Source: Anaerolineaceae bacterium UBA5838
GTDB lineage: Bacteria; Chloroflexota; Anaerolineae; Anaerolineales; Anaerolineaceae
Length of the DNA stretch: 21,114 nucleotides
NCBI GenBank assembly: GCA_002432795.1
Contig: DJGU01000114.1
Location: 9,463 to 30,576, forward strand
Reading direction: 5' to 3'
Position 1 is the stretch's first letter, and each line of letters starts with the position of its first letter. The translations under genes and the position numbers were made by a program. This document shows positions 13,624-20,552 of this stretch, in pieces. The notes under the pieces are model-generated. The model did not search any database, had not been told where the DNA came from, and saw only the letters and a list, made by a program, of their open reading frames with translations.

Positions 13624-15049
13624 CCGCCGTGTGTACCGCCTCAGCCCCAGCCAGTTCAGCGCTGAAACAATCGCTGTCACCTTTGCCAAGACCTCTCGAT
13701 CCCCAGAACCTTTTGATGTAATTGCCGCCGAACTCAATGCCGAAAAAAGCGCCCAGTTCAGTGAGAAATGGATTGTTGGCTATGGTCATTCGAGCGTGGC
13801 TGAGCACGCTGTGCTTCACCTGGCACTCGAGAATGTTTCACGCCTGGCGATCGAGACCATCGAAGCCAATCGCCTTGCATCCTACACTGAGAAATCAACC
13901 CGATATCAAGAGTGGGACCCCAAGGCTTACGTCACCCCTCCGGAAATTGTGGGCAGCCCTTATGAAGGCGAATACCAGGCTTTGATGGACAAACTCTTTG
14001 GCATCTACGCTGAAGCCCTGCAGGCTTTGCGCCCCTGGGGCGAAGCCAACACCCCACGCCGTGAGAATGAATCAGAAAAAGCCTGGTCCAACCGTGCGCG
14101 CGTGAAATCTGTTGACGTGGCGCGCTTCCTCTTACCCGCAGCAGCCATGGCAAACGTGGGCCTGACCATCAACGCCCGCGCGCTCGAATATGCCATCAAA
14201 AAGATGCTCTCATCCGAGTTGGAAGAGGTGCGCCTGATTGGCGCGGAGATGAAAACTGTTGCTACCCAGGAGCTGCCGACCCTGGTGAAATATGCCGATC
14301 CGATCGCGTTTTTGCCGAAGCTGCGCGCGAGAGCTCGCGAATTTGCCAATCAGATCGACACCATCTCTGGCGCACCATGGTGCGACCTGAAAGATGTCGA
14401 TGAAAGCGCTGAGGATAAGGTTCTGGCGGCGGTACTCTACCGCTTTGGCGATGATTCTTACCAGGTCTGCCTTGACCAGGTGCTGAATATGTCACAGGAT
14501 GACAAACAAGACCTGGTGGATGCCATGTTTGAGGAGATGAGCGACTTTGATATCCCGATCCGGGAGCTGGAATACGCAGACCTGACATTCAGCCTGATCA
14601 TGGATCAGGGCGCATATTTTGAATTTAAGCGCCATCGCATGATGACCCAGACGGTTCAGGATCTGACCACCAGGCTGGGCTACGCCCTGCCCAAAGCTGT
14701 CACTGAGGCCGGCTTTGAGGCGCGCTACCGCGAAGCGATGCAGGCAGCAGCGGTTTTGTATGAAAAACTGGCTGCCTGGAATCCGCAGGTCGCAAGTTAT
14801 GTCGTTCCAAACGCCTTCAATCGCCGGGTGCTCTGCCGCGCCAACGTGCGGGAACTCTTTCACTTTATCAAACTACGATGCGCAAAGAACGCTCATTTCT
14901 CCATCCAACGGGTTGGCAGGGGCATGTTTGAGCAGCTGTGTCCTTACTTTCCGCTTTTGAGCCAGAAAATCCAGGTCAAGGGCGATACCAGCGTCCAGGA
15001 TCTGACAGTCGCATACTTCAGCGATACAGCCATTGTTCCTGAGGTTTGA
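13613..15049 (+). CDS. thyX: Double-length ThyX-like (FAD-dependent thymidylate synthase) protein
   Basis: 478 residues from ATG 13613, chosen because AGGAGG lies ten bases upstream; a longer frame from 13574 runs inside ribF. ThyX makes dTMP from dUMP with FAD and methylenetetrahydrofolate and is normally about 220-250 residues. Here two ThyX-like halves stand in tandem. The first has GHSSVAEH at 58-65 and R-L-A-S-Y-T-E-K-S-T-R-Y at 87-98, but the R-H of the R-H-R motif reads A-N, and NARALEYAIKKM is at 187-198. The second has RHRMMTQTVQDLTTRLGY at 340-357 and NVRELFHFIKLR at 411-422 but lacks the H-x-S-x-x-E-H block. The halves therefore keep different parts of the active site. It may act as a pseudo-dimer, or the activity may have changed. 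It is translationally coupled to ribF. Confidence 0.85.
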   Translation: MDLNRRVYRLSPSQFSAETIAVTFAKTSRSPEPFDVIAAELNAEKSAQFSEKWIVGYGHSSVAEHAVLHLALENVSRLAIETIEANRLASYTEKSTRYQEWDPKAYVTPPEIVGSPYEGEYQALMDKLFGIYAEALQALRPWGEANTPRRENESEKAWSNRARVKSVDVARFLLPAAAMANVGLTINARALEYAIKKMLSSELEEVRLIGAEMKTVATQELPTLVKYADPIAFLPKLRARAREFANQIDTISGAPWCDLKDVDESAEDKVLAAVLYRFGDDSYQVCLDQVLNMSQDDKQDLVDAMFEEMSDFDIPIRELEYADLTFSLIMDQGAYFEFKRHRMMTQTVQDLTTRLGYALPKAVTEAGFEARYREAMQAAAVLYEKLAAWNPQVASYVVPNAFNRRVLCRANVRELFHFIKLRCAKNAHFSIQRVGRGMFEQLCPYFPLLSQKIQVKGDTSVQDLTVAYFSDTAIVPEV

Positions 15050-15095
15050 AACAGCATATAGCCGTAGACTGAAAAAGCATTAAGTCAGCCATGCT

Positions 15096-15104
15096 TGGTA
15101 TAAT
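15096..15104 (+). promoter_or_regulatory. Extended -10 promoter of the lipoprotein gene
   Basis: TGGTATAAT combines a perfect TATAAT at 15099-15104 with the TG of an extended -10 element. No good -35 hexamer is seen 16-18 bases upstream, as is usual for extended -10 promoters. It lies 43 bases before the lipoprotein ATG and separates this gene from the nusA operon. Confidence 0.65.
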
Positions 15105-15146
15105 CAATCCAGCGTCCCTTCAGAAGAGCGGACGGAAAGGACCCAA

Positions 15147-15578
15147 ATGAAAACCAAAACTATTCTGTTAACCAGTATTCTTGTGCTGAGCCTTCTCCTG
15201 GCCGCCTGCGGCTCAAAAGAACCCACCGAAACGACTGTAAACCTGCCGGTCGTCGGTGGTGAAGTCCAAAACACGTCTGAGCCGCAAGAAGCAGCCGAAG
15301 TACCGGTGCCCCAGGATACCTATCCTGTTGAGCAGCCTGTCGAACCAGTTATGTTGGATGCTGCCATCGCTTATCCGGCGGACGACGACAGCCCGACCTA
15401 CGATGCGGATATGCGCGCATACATTGAGCAGATCCTGAATGGAACGCTTGCGATTGAGGACCTTTTTGGCAAAGACGAATCTTATTTGCGTGAAACACTG
15501 ATCAATGCTGCCGAAGGGCGCATCATCCTGACCGAATCCGGCCTGGATAAAGCTGTGGATTGGCTTAAGAAGCAATAA
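15147..15578 (+). CDS. Small predicted lipoprotein of unknown function
   Basis: 143 residues starting at ATG 15147, with GGAAAGGA just upstream. The first 21 residues form a lipoprotein signal: positive start, hydrophobic core LLTSILVLSLLLAA and lipobox LAAC with Cys21 as the predicted acylated residue. Residues 22-70 are Pro/Glu/Val-rich and probably an extended linker. The last 55 residues (DADMRAYIEQILNGTLAIED... DWLKKQ) look like a small helical domain that I do not recognise. It would be anchored on the outer face of the membrane. It is a single-gene unit with its own promoter and terminator. Confidence 0.85.
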   Translation: MKTKTILLTSILVLSLLLAACGSKEPTETTVNLPVVGGEVQNTSEPQEAAEVPVPQDTYPVEQPVEPVMLDAAIAYPADDDSPTYDADMRAYIEQILNGTLAIEDLFGKDESYLRETLINAAEGRIILTESGLDKAVDWLKKQ

Positions 15579-15599
15579 CATAATTGCAAAACCCAAAAG

Positions 15600-15630
15600 C
15601 ACCTGTCTGAATTGCGGCAGGTGTTTTTTT
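15600..15630 (+). terminator. Rho-independent terminator after the lipoprotein gene
   Basis: CACCTGTC at 15600-15607 pairs with GGCAGGTG at 15616-15623 (one G-U pair), with an eight-base loop, followed by seven T (15624-15630). It lies 21 bases after the lipoprotein stop. Confidence 0.9.
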
Positions 15631-15787
15631 GGTTAAGAGGGGGAATTCATCCACAAAACCTCCAAAACCTCCAAAAATCGGCCAATAATGGGGTAGAATT
15701 AGAGTGGTGATAAATGGTCAGATGTTCAAGAAAACGGTCCATTTTTCCAAATAACTGACACTACAAGAATCGGAATGGGAGAGGCTT

Positions 15788-16552
15788 ATGACTATTCACT
15801 TATATTTATCCTTGGTTCCTGAAGCTTTGATTGCTTCGATGCTTTCGCCAGAAGATTTCGGTTCTTACTACGCGCTTGGCTCGGCCAAAAAGTCACGCGG
15901 TCAGGCCCTCTTTTTTGAGGTTGACCCAACTTTCCGCCATCCATATTTCAAAATCGATGAAGCTTTCGAGCGCTGTATTCCTCACGACGATGGCAGCCTC
16001 AAGGCCTCAGTGTATATCTCGGTGTACCGGGCTTTGGAACACATCAAATTGAGTGCTCTCCAGCATCTCTTTCTGACCACCCAGGATGGTTACACGCTGG
16101 ATCTCGCCCCCTCAGAAGACATTCCGGATTTCACCGGTCAATTGCACCTCTACCATGAAATTGCTCCGGTTGCGCCCCTGGTGGTGAGCCGCCTGGGACC
16201 CATCCAATTCCTTGACCAATTGGTGCGAAACCCGGTTTCATTAGTCACTGTGCCCGCACTGGTTTTCACTGAACTGCAGCTGGGTGAGCTGGCTGATGAC
16301 CCGGAGATGGGCATCATGATCAACATGCAATATGGCAATCAGGACCATCTGCGCCAGTGTCTGACAGATGTCAAGACCAAATTTGCCACGACGAAGATGG
16401 TTGACCGCTCACACAACCCCAATGTGCAGTATCGCTCAATCAAAAATGGGTTTTATGTTGGAAACAAAAAAGAAATGCGCTACTATCCAATGCCCAAAGC
16501 CGAGGAATTGCGTGTTTTGAACTACCGCTGGTTCCGTTCAGCTAATATGTAA
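15788..16552 (+). CDS. Uncharacterised 254-residue cytoplasmic protein
   Basis: The start is ATG 15788 with GGGAGAGG just upstream. I do not recognise the family. There is no signal peptide, membrane segment, coiled coil or repeat, and the composition is ordinary globular alpha/beta. Notable stretches are LSPEDFGSYYALGSAKKSRG at 19-38, a set of acidic and aromatic residues near FEVDPTFRHPYFKID (about 43-57), and a basic C-terminal part with GFYVGNKKEMRYYPMPKAEE. Codon use and ribosome site resemble its neighbours, so it looks native and expressed. It stands alone: a terminator lies before it, a bidirectional one after it, and the next gene converges. A weak -10-like TAGAAT is at 15694-15699, preceded by two and a half copies of AAAACCTCC (15656-15676). 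Confidence 0.85.
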   Translation: MTIHLYLSLVPEALIASMLSPEDFGSYYALGSAKKSRGQALFFEVDPTFRHPYFKIDEAFERCIPHDDGSLKASVYISVYRALEHIKLSALQHLFLTTQDGYTLDLAPSEDIPDFTGQLHLYHEIAPVAPLVVSRLGPIQFLDQLVRNPVSLVTVPALVFTELQLGELADDPEMGIMINMQYGNQDHLRQCLTDVKTKFATTKMVDRSHNPNVQYRSIKNGFYVGNKKEMRYYPMPKAEELRVLNYRWFRSANM

Positions 16553-16570
16553 TTCCAGAATAAAAGACAA

Positions 16571-16598
16571 AAAAATCCGCGAGATTTCGCGGATTTTT
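16571..16598. terminator. Bidirectional terminator between convergent genes
   Basis: ATCCGCGA at 16575-16582 pairs perfectly with TCGCGGAT at 16587-16594 around a four-base loop. It is flanked by AAAA on the left and TTTT on the right, so the stem extends to 12 pairs and there is a U-run on either strand. It lies between the plus gene ending at 16552 and the minus gene ending at 16610 and can serve both. Confidence 0.93.
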
Positions 16599-16609
16599 CA
16601 TTAAAAGGG

Positions 16610-17428
16610 TCAGTCATAAATGACAGCCATGTTTCCTAGCACGCCCCAGGAAGTCAAAAATACATCGATCGGCACGGTGAAAAAGTTGCCGTTGTTCATG
16701 TAGGTGATGTTCGTTTCGTCGTAGCCAATGAGGATGACCACGTGTTCGTAAGGCGCGACAACCACAGCATTACCTTCCTGGTCGTAAATCTTCACCGGGC
16801 TGCTGTAGACCATATTCCCGATTACCCAGGCTATGATGGGGTCGCCTTCAGCCAGTTCTGCTTTAAGATCTTCGAGGGTCATCCCTGTTACCGCATGAGC
16901 TGGCAAACCGTATTCCCTCAATAGTTCTGCGATCGGCGCAGCATGCACTCCGTAGGCATCGGGTGGGATTTGTCCCCAGCCATCGGTGGTCACATTGCCC
17001 ACAAAGCCCAACTCGGGATTGTCGGAAAGGGGCAGGGCAAATTGAAAAGTCGACTCATAGATCAGAACGTCGTAATAAGCCGCCCAATCCACAGCCGCGC
17101 TTGCCTCACAGCCCAACTCATAAGTTTGCTCGTGACCGCTGATTTGAGTGATAAGGGCGGAAGGGGGAAGGGTTTGGTCTGTTGGGATAGGGCTGGGTTG
17201 GGGAGTAGGCTCAGCAGAAAGGGTAGCCTCCGTGGTAGGTGTGGGTGTCGAGGTGGTAGGTATGGGTGTCAGGGTGGGAAAAGGGCTTGGCAAGCCAATT
17301 GTTGGGTTTACTGGTGCCAGAGGAGTTAAGACTTGCGCTTGCAGGCACCCCGCTAGCAGTAAAATGGCGATTATGATGGTCGAAGCGCGTAAAAATTTTG
17401 TGATTAAGGCTCTTTGCATGGGAGTCAT
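16610..17428 (-). CDS. C39-like cysteine peptidase lipoprotein
   Basis: 272 residues, ATG at 17428; AGGTGA lies about ten bases upstream, and ATG 17419 is an alternative. Residues 11-28 form a lipoprotein signal ending LLLAGC (Cys28). A Thr/Pro-rich linker runs from about 34 to 90. The C-terminal domain matches the C39-like/papain-like fold by motif: Gln101 and Cys107 in GHEQTYELGCEASAAVDW, His229 in PYEHVVILIGYD, then MNNGNFFTVP, supplying the expected Gln-Cys-His-polar set. The enzyme would sit outside the membrane and cleave peptides, or be a non-processing relative, since C39_2 domains of this kind are largely uncharacterised. It lies 27 bases after the HEAT-repeat gene and probably shares its transcript. 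Confidence 0.8.
   Translation of the reverse strand: MTPMQRALITKFLRASTIIIAILLLAGCLQAQVLTPLAPVNPTIGLPSPFPTLTPIPTTSTPTPTTEATLSAEPTPQPSPIPTDQTLPPSALITQISGHEQTYELGCEASAAVDWAAYYDVLIYESTFQFALPLSDNPELGFVGNVTTDGWGQIPPDAYGVHAAPIAELLREYGLPAHAVTGMTLEDLKAELAEGDPIIAWVIGNMVYSSPVKIYDQEGNAVVVAPYEHVVILIGYDETNITYMNNGNFFTVPIDVFLTSWGVLGNMAVIYD
17233..17270 (-). repeat. In-frame tandem repeat in the Thr/Pro linker
   Basis: TGGTAGGTGTGGGTGTC at 17233-17249 recurs at 17254-17270 with one change. The 21-base period equals seven codons and encodes the linker units TPIPTTS and TPTPTTE of the C39-like lipoprotein. Such repeats let linker length vary by slippage without breaking the frame. Confidence 0.6.
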
Positions 17429-17455
17429 GGGATAAATTCACCTGGGTTCAGAAGT

Positions 17456-18280
17456 TTAGAGACCTAACTTTGTGCGTTTTTGATGCATGCGGATCGAGGC
17501 TTGCAGCCCTTCACTTAATTGTTTGTCAAAATACGGCAAGTAGGATCTGACGCGTTTCTCAATGCTGCTGCCGTCCGTGTCGGAAAGCACTTCCTTCAGC
17601 ACGTACGCTGTCTCGGCGGGTGAACGGCGAGCCAGAGCGGCAATCACCTGGCTCAAATTTGCCTCGATCAAATACTGATCGCTTTGCAGGAAAGGGCGGA
17701 TCCAGCGAAAAAATTGCGGAAACAGATCTGAATGTGCTTGCTCCACCAGCAGTGAAAGCGCATAGAGCCCATGGTTTTGCAAGCGCTCCACAGGACTGTT
17801 CAGCATATCGCCAACAAACTTGGTCCAGCCGTCGGGATCTTCGGATCGCAAACGCTGGCTACCCTTGACGAAAAGTGCTTTAACGACTGCCCGGTCTAAT
17901 GGCACTGACGACCATAACTTCACACGCCCGAAAACCTCGTTTTTCGCGGTGAGGGGAACCTGACCCAATAAATGAGTGGCAAGGTCGCGCGCCTCAAAAT
18001 GCTCATCCTTCCAGAGTTCATCCACTACGGCCAGGGTATCGTTGGCGTCCTGCCCTGCCTTCAGACTGAGCCCATAGGCAATCTGAGGCAAGATCTGATC
18101 CGGCAGATCGTAAACACGCATGAAACTGACCGGCACGGCATCTTTATGCTGGCGGTGAGCGTAGCGGTGATAAAACTGCAGGATTTCATGAAACTGCCGA
18201 CGAAATTCAACGGGTTGCGAAAAGGCTTGCTTCAATGCTTCAATTTGTTTGTTGAGACGGGTCAGGTCGATGGCAGCCAT
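17456..18280 (-). CDS. HEAT-repeat protein, AlkD-like (possible DNA alkylation repair family)
   Basis: 274 residues from ATG 18280 (MAAIDLTRLN). The open frame reaches 18421, but the extra 47 residues are read from repeat DNA and a promoter-like TATAAT, so the shorter start is preferred. The protein is almost wholly helical with HEAT-like units, for example ELWKDEHFEARDLATHLLGQV, VERLQNHGLYALSLLVEQ and YLIEANLSQVIAALARRSPAETAYVL. This style resembles AlkD-type DNA glycosylases and related HEAT scaffolds. The key AlkD catalytic residues cannot be assigned by eye, so the enzymatic role is uncertain. No ribosome site precedes the ATG (see promoter). The C39-like lipoprotein gene follows in the same direction. 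Confidence 0.65.
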   Translation of the reverse strand: MAAIDLTRLNKQIEALKQAFSQPVEFRRQFHEILQFYHRYAHRQHKDAVPVSFMRVYDLPDQILPQIAYGLSLKAGQDANDTLAVVDELWKDEHFEARDLATHLLGQVPLTAKNEVFGRVKLWSSVPLDRAVVKALFVKGSQRLRSEDPDGWTKFVGDMLNSPVERLQNHGLYALSLLVEQAHSDLFPQFFRWIRPFLQSDQYLIEANLSQVIAALARRSPAETAYVLKEVLSDTDGSSIEKRVRSYLPYFDKQLSEGLQASIRMHQKRTKLGL

Positions 18281-18286
18281 GATGAA

Positions 18287-18292
18287 ATTATA
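18287..18292 (-). promoter_or_regulatory. -10 box giving a probable leaderless transcript
   Basis: TATAAT on the minus strand ends six bases before the ATG at 18280, so transcription would start at or beside the start codon. There is no Shine-Dalgarno in the intervening TTTCATC and no strong -35 match upstream. Confidence 0.5.
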
Positions 18293-18356
18293 GCGTGAAT
18301 CCTGGCGTGAGATGATGGGTAATGTTTTGGGTTGAAAAGTTTGCGATGTAAGCATT

Positions 18357-18476
18357 GTAGGTTGGGTGCAGCGATGGCAGGGCTGTTTTATCGGATTCGC
18401 AAATTGAGCGCAACCCAACAATGTTTGTTTTTTTTGGTTGTTGGGTTTCGCTCCTTCGTCGCTGCACCCAACCTAC
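18357..18476. repeat. REP-like inverted doublet (about 120 bp)
   Basis: GTAGGTTGGGTGCAGCGA at 18357-18374 is exactly inverted at 18459-18476. Inside, GAGCGCAACCCAACAA at 18406-18421 is inverted with one mismatch at 18438-18453. Each arm is itself a REP-like palindrome, pairing GGTTGGGT with ACCCAACA across a variable centre of about 6 bases on the right and about 31 on the left. The TAGGTTGGGT...AACCCAACA style is known from dispersed REP elements mobilised by RAYT transposases in many bacteria. No transposase is in the window. The doublet lies between the HEAT gene promoter and the proS terminator. Confidence 0.8.
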
Positions 18477-18490
18477 TTACTTACTTACTC
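18474..18490 (+). repeat. TTAC microsatellite
   Basis: TAC followed by three TTAC units and TC lies immediately at the right edge of the REP-like doublet. Its origin may be the same insertion event or slippage. No function is evident. Confidence 0.6.
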
Positions 18491-18523
18491 ACTGCTTACT
18501 GCACTCAATCTGCAGACATCAAC

Positions 18524-18555
18524 AAAAAACGTGCCGGATATCTTTCCGACACGTT
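18524..18555 (-). terminator. Rho-independent terminator of the proS operon
   Basis: On the minus strand AACGTG (from 18555) pairs with CACGTT (ending 18528), and CGGA pairs with TCCG after one mismatch, with a six-base loop. The 3' arm runs into six T (A-run 18524-18529). It begins 25 bases after the proS stop. Confidence 0.85.
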
Positions 18556-18579
18556 CAATCTCACAAAAAAATGTTGCGA

Positions 18580-20016
18580 TCAATATCCCTTGGCAAAGTA
18601 AACCTGTTTGTTGGTTTTCTTTCCGCTGTAGAAGCACACACCTTCGCCCTCAGTGCTGGCATAATTGCGCAGGGAAGCTTTTGTTTCTTCTTTGACCTTT
18701 GCTTCGTTTTCAGCGTTGTCGTACCACCAGACTTTCGCCCAGCCTTTATTCTCGACCACGTCCTTGAATTCTTCATAGTTGCTGACCTCAAAGATATGTT
18801 CATCGCGGAATTGGGTTGCCTTGGCAAGCATATTTGCCTGGATCTCAGCTAAGGCAGCCGGCACAGCCTGTTCGAAGCCTTCCATCGGAATGAAGCGTTT
18901 ACCTTCCCTGCCGGGGATGTCCCGTCGGGCAAGCGCGAGCGTTCCATTCTGCACATCTTTTGGACCAACTTCGATGCGCAGCGGCACACCCTTCAACTCC
19001 CAGTCGTTGAACTTGAAGCCGGGTGTGACCCCTTCGCGTCGGTCCACGAACACCCGCAGGTCGCCTAAACCGCTCACGATTTTGTCCACAGTCTCCATGA
19101 CCAGCGCTTTTTCTTCATCCTTGCGGAAGATCGGTACGATCACCACCTGGTAGGGTGCCAGGTTTGGCGGCAAAACCAAGCCCTGGTCGTCGCCGTGGGT
19201 CATGATGATGGCGCCGATGAAGCGCGTTGAGAGACCCCAGGACGTCGTCCAGCAGTGCTGCAGCTGGTTGTTTTCGTCAAGGAATTTAATGTCAAAGGCT
19301 TTGGCAAAATTTTGCCCAAGGAAATGCGAAGTGCCCGCCTGCAGCGCTTTGGCATCGCCCATCATGGCTTCGATCGAATAAGTCGCTTTTGCGCCAGCAA
19401 ACTTCTCGGACTCGGACTTTTGCCCTGGCAGCACAGGTACCGCGGCTTCGTTGATGGCAAAGTCAGCATATACATCCAGCATGCGCTGGGTGTGTTCGGC
19501 AGCTTCCTGCTCGGTGGCATGGGCGGTGTGACCCTCCTGCCAGTAGAATTCGAGCGTGCGCAGGAAGAGTTTGGTGCGCATTTCCCAGCGAACGACATTA
19601 CCCCACTGATTGATCAGCAGCGGCAGGTCGCGATAACTCTGGATCCACTTGGCATACATGGTGCCAATGATCGTTTCGGAAGTAGGGCGAACCACGAGCG
19701 GTTCCTCCAAAAGTTGTCCGCCGCCGTGGGTTACGACTGCCAGTTCAGGCGAAAAGCCTTCCACATGTTCTTTTTCTTTGGTCATAAAGGACTGCGGGAT
19801 CAGCAGCGGGAAGGCAGCGTTGACATGACCAGTGGCCTTGAAGCGCTTGTTGAGGGCAGCCTGGATGTTCTCCCAGAGCGCCCAGCCGTAAGGCCGCACC
19901 ACCATGCAGCCGCGCACGGGGGCATAATCGGCCAATTCAGCCCGGAGTACGAGCTGGTTGTACCACTCGGAGAAATTTTCTTGCCTGCTGGGTAGTTTTT
20001 TGTCGTCCATAATCAC
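18580..20016 (-). CDS. proS: Prolyl-tRNA synthetase, archaeal/eukaryotic-type
   Basis: 478 residues using GTG 20016, which overlaps the upstream stop as GTGA and has AGGA six bases before it; ATG 20010 is a close alternative. The enzyme charges tRNA-Pro. Class II signatures are present: the TSE loop VVRPTSETIIGTMYAKW at 108-124, motif 2 with VVRWEMRTKLFLRTLEF at 141-157, and motif 3 GLSTRFIGAIIMTHGDDQGL at 261-280. There is no bacterial-type editing insertion between motifs 2 and 3. The length and the C-terminal extension ending in KGY mark the shorter archaeal-like form. In that extension the Zn-binding cysteines of archaeal enzymes are mostly lost; GVCFYSGK keeps one. It is the last gene of a three-gene overlapping operon. 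Confidence 0.96.
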   Translation of the reverse strand: MIMDDKKLPSRQENFSEWYNQLVLRAELADYAPVRGCMVVRPYGWALWENIQAALNKRFKATGHVNAAFPLLIPQSFMTKEKEHVEGFSPELAVVTHGGGQLLEEPLVVRPTSETIIGTMYAKWIQSYRDLPLLINQWGNVVRWEMRTKLFLRTLEFYWQEGHTAHATEQEAAEHTQRMLDVYADFAINEAAVPVLPGQKSESEKFAGAKATYSIEAMMGDAKALQAGTSHFLGQNFAKAFDIKFLDENNQLQHCWTTSWGLSTRFIGAIIMTHGDDQGLVLPPNLAPYQVVIVPIFRKDEEKALVMETVDKIVSGLGDLRVFVDRREGVTPGFKFNDWELKGVPLRIEVGPKDVQNGTLALARRDIPGREGKRFIPMEGFEQAVPAALAEIQANMLAKATQFRDEHIFEVSNYEEFKDVVENKGWAKVWWYDNAENEAKVKEETKASLRNYASTEGEGVCFYSGKKTNKQVYFAKGY

Positions 20017-20552
20017 TCTTTTTCCTGTTGTAATAAATCCACGGCGCTTTCAGCATCCGCAGCGAATTGTAAGATAGCGCGGTTCGAAGCATTTACGTTC
20101 GCGTTCTGACCCTCGAAGAAAGCCTCAAAGGTTTGCTTCCAACCCTCCCCAATCACGATCAAATGCCGCACCTGGATGGCGCCGATGGCGATCAGATTGT
20201 ATGACATCGCCACCTCCACTAACGTGCCCACGCCACCTGGCAGAGCAATGAAGGCGTCCGCCTGGCGGGTGAGGATGGCGATCCGGTCGCCCAGTGTTGC
20301 ACTGGGGATAACTTCCCGCACCCAGGCGTTTGGTCCGCCGGGGCGAAAGGCTTCGATTTCTTCGGATGTTACGCCAATAGTGTGCCCGCCGGCTTCCTGG
20401 GCTCCGCGCGAGGCGGCTTCCATGGTGCCGCAATAGCCGCCAGTCATGACGGTGTGACCAGCCTCCGCCAGCAGTTTCCCGAGTTGGTACGAGAGAGAAT
20501 AAAGATCGTCGCCCTCATAGGTATTGGCAGATCCGAAAACAGCTACTTTCAT
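20013..20552 (-). CDS. LOG-family (lysine decarboxylase-like) nucleotide-binding protein
   Basis: 179 residues starting at ATG 20552, which overlaps the upstream stop as ATGA. The Rossmann-like fold shows MKVAVFGSAN at 1-10, TGGYCGTMEAASRGA at 37-51 and the family signature PGGVGTLVEV at 105-114, where Glu113 and an upstream Arg (Arg90) form the active site of LOG phosphoribohydrolases. LOG enzymes release cytokinin bases from nucleotides, and many bacterial relatives probably hydrolyse other nucleoside monophosphates; some are only binding proteins. Old annotations as lysine decarboxylase are not supported by biochemistry. The position between a nucleotide pyrophosphohydrolase and proS favours a nucleotide-metabolism role. 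Confidence 0.88.
   Translation of the reverse strand: MKVAVFGSANTYEGDDLYSLSYQLGKLLAEAGHTVMTGGYCGTMEAASRGAQEAGGHTIGVTSEEIEAFRPGGPNAWVREVIPSATLGDRIAILTRQADAFIALPGGVGTLVEVAMSYNLIAIGAIQVRHLIVIGEGWKQTFEAFFEGQNANVNASNRAILQFAADAESAVDLLQQEKE

Noticed and set aside
15652..15677. AAAACCTCC repeats as a CRISPR-like array
   Set aside because: Units are nine bases and contiguous with no spacers; this is a short tandem duplication only.
18281..18421. 47-residue N-terminal extension of the HEAT-repeat protein
   Set aside because: It is encoded by promoter-like and REP-like DNA, has unusual composition and no ribosome site.
19255..19995. 246-codon plus-strand frame opposite proS
   Set aside because: Antisense shadow of conserved synthetase motifs.
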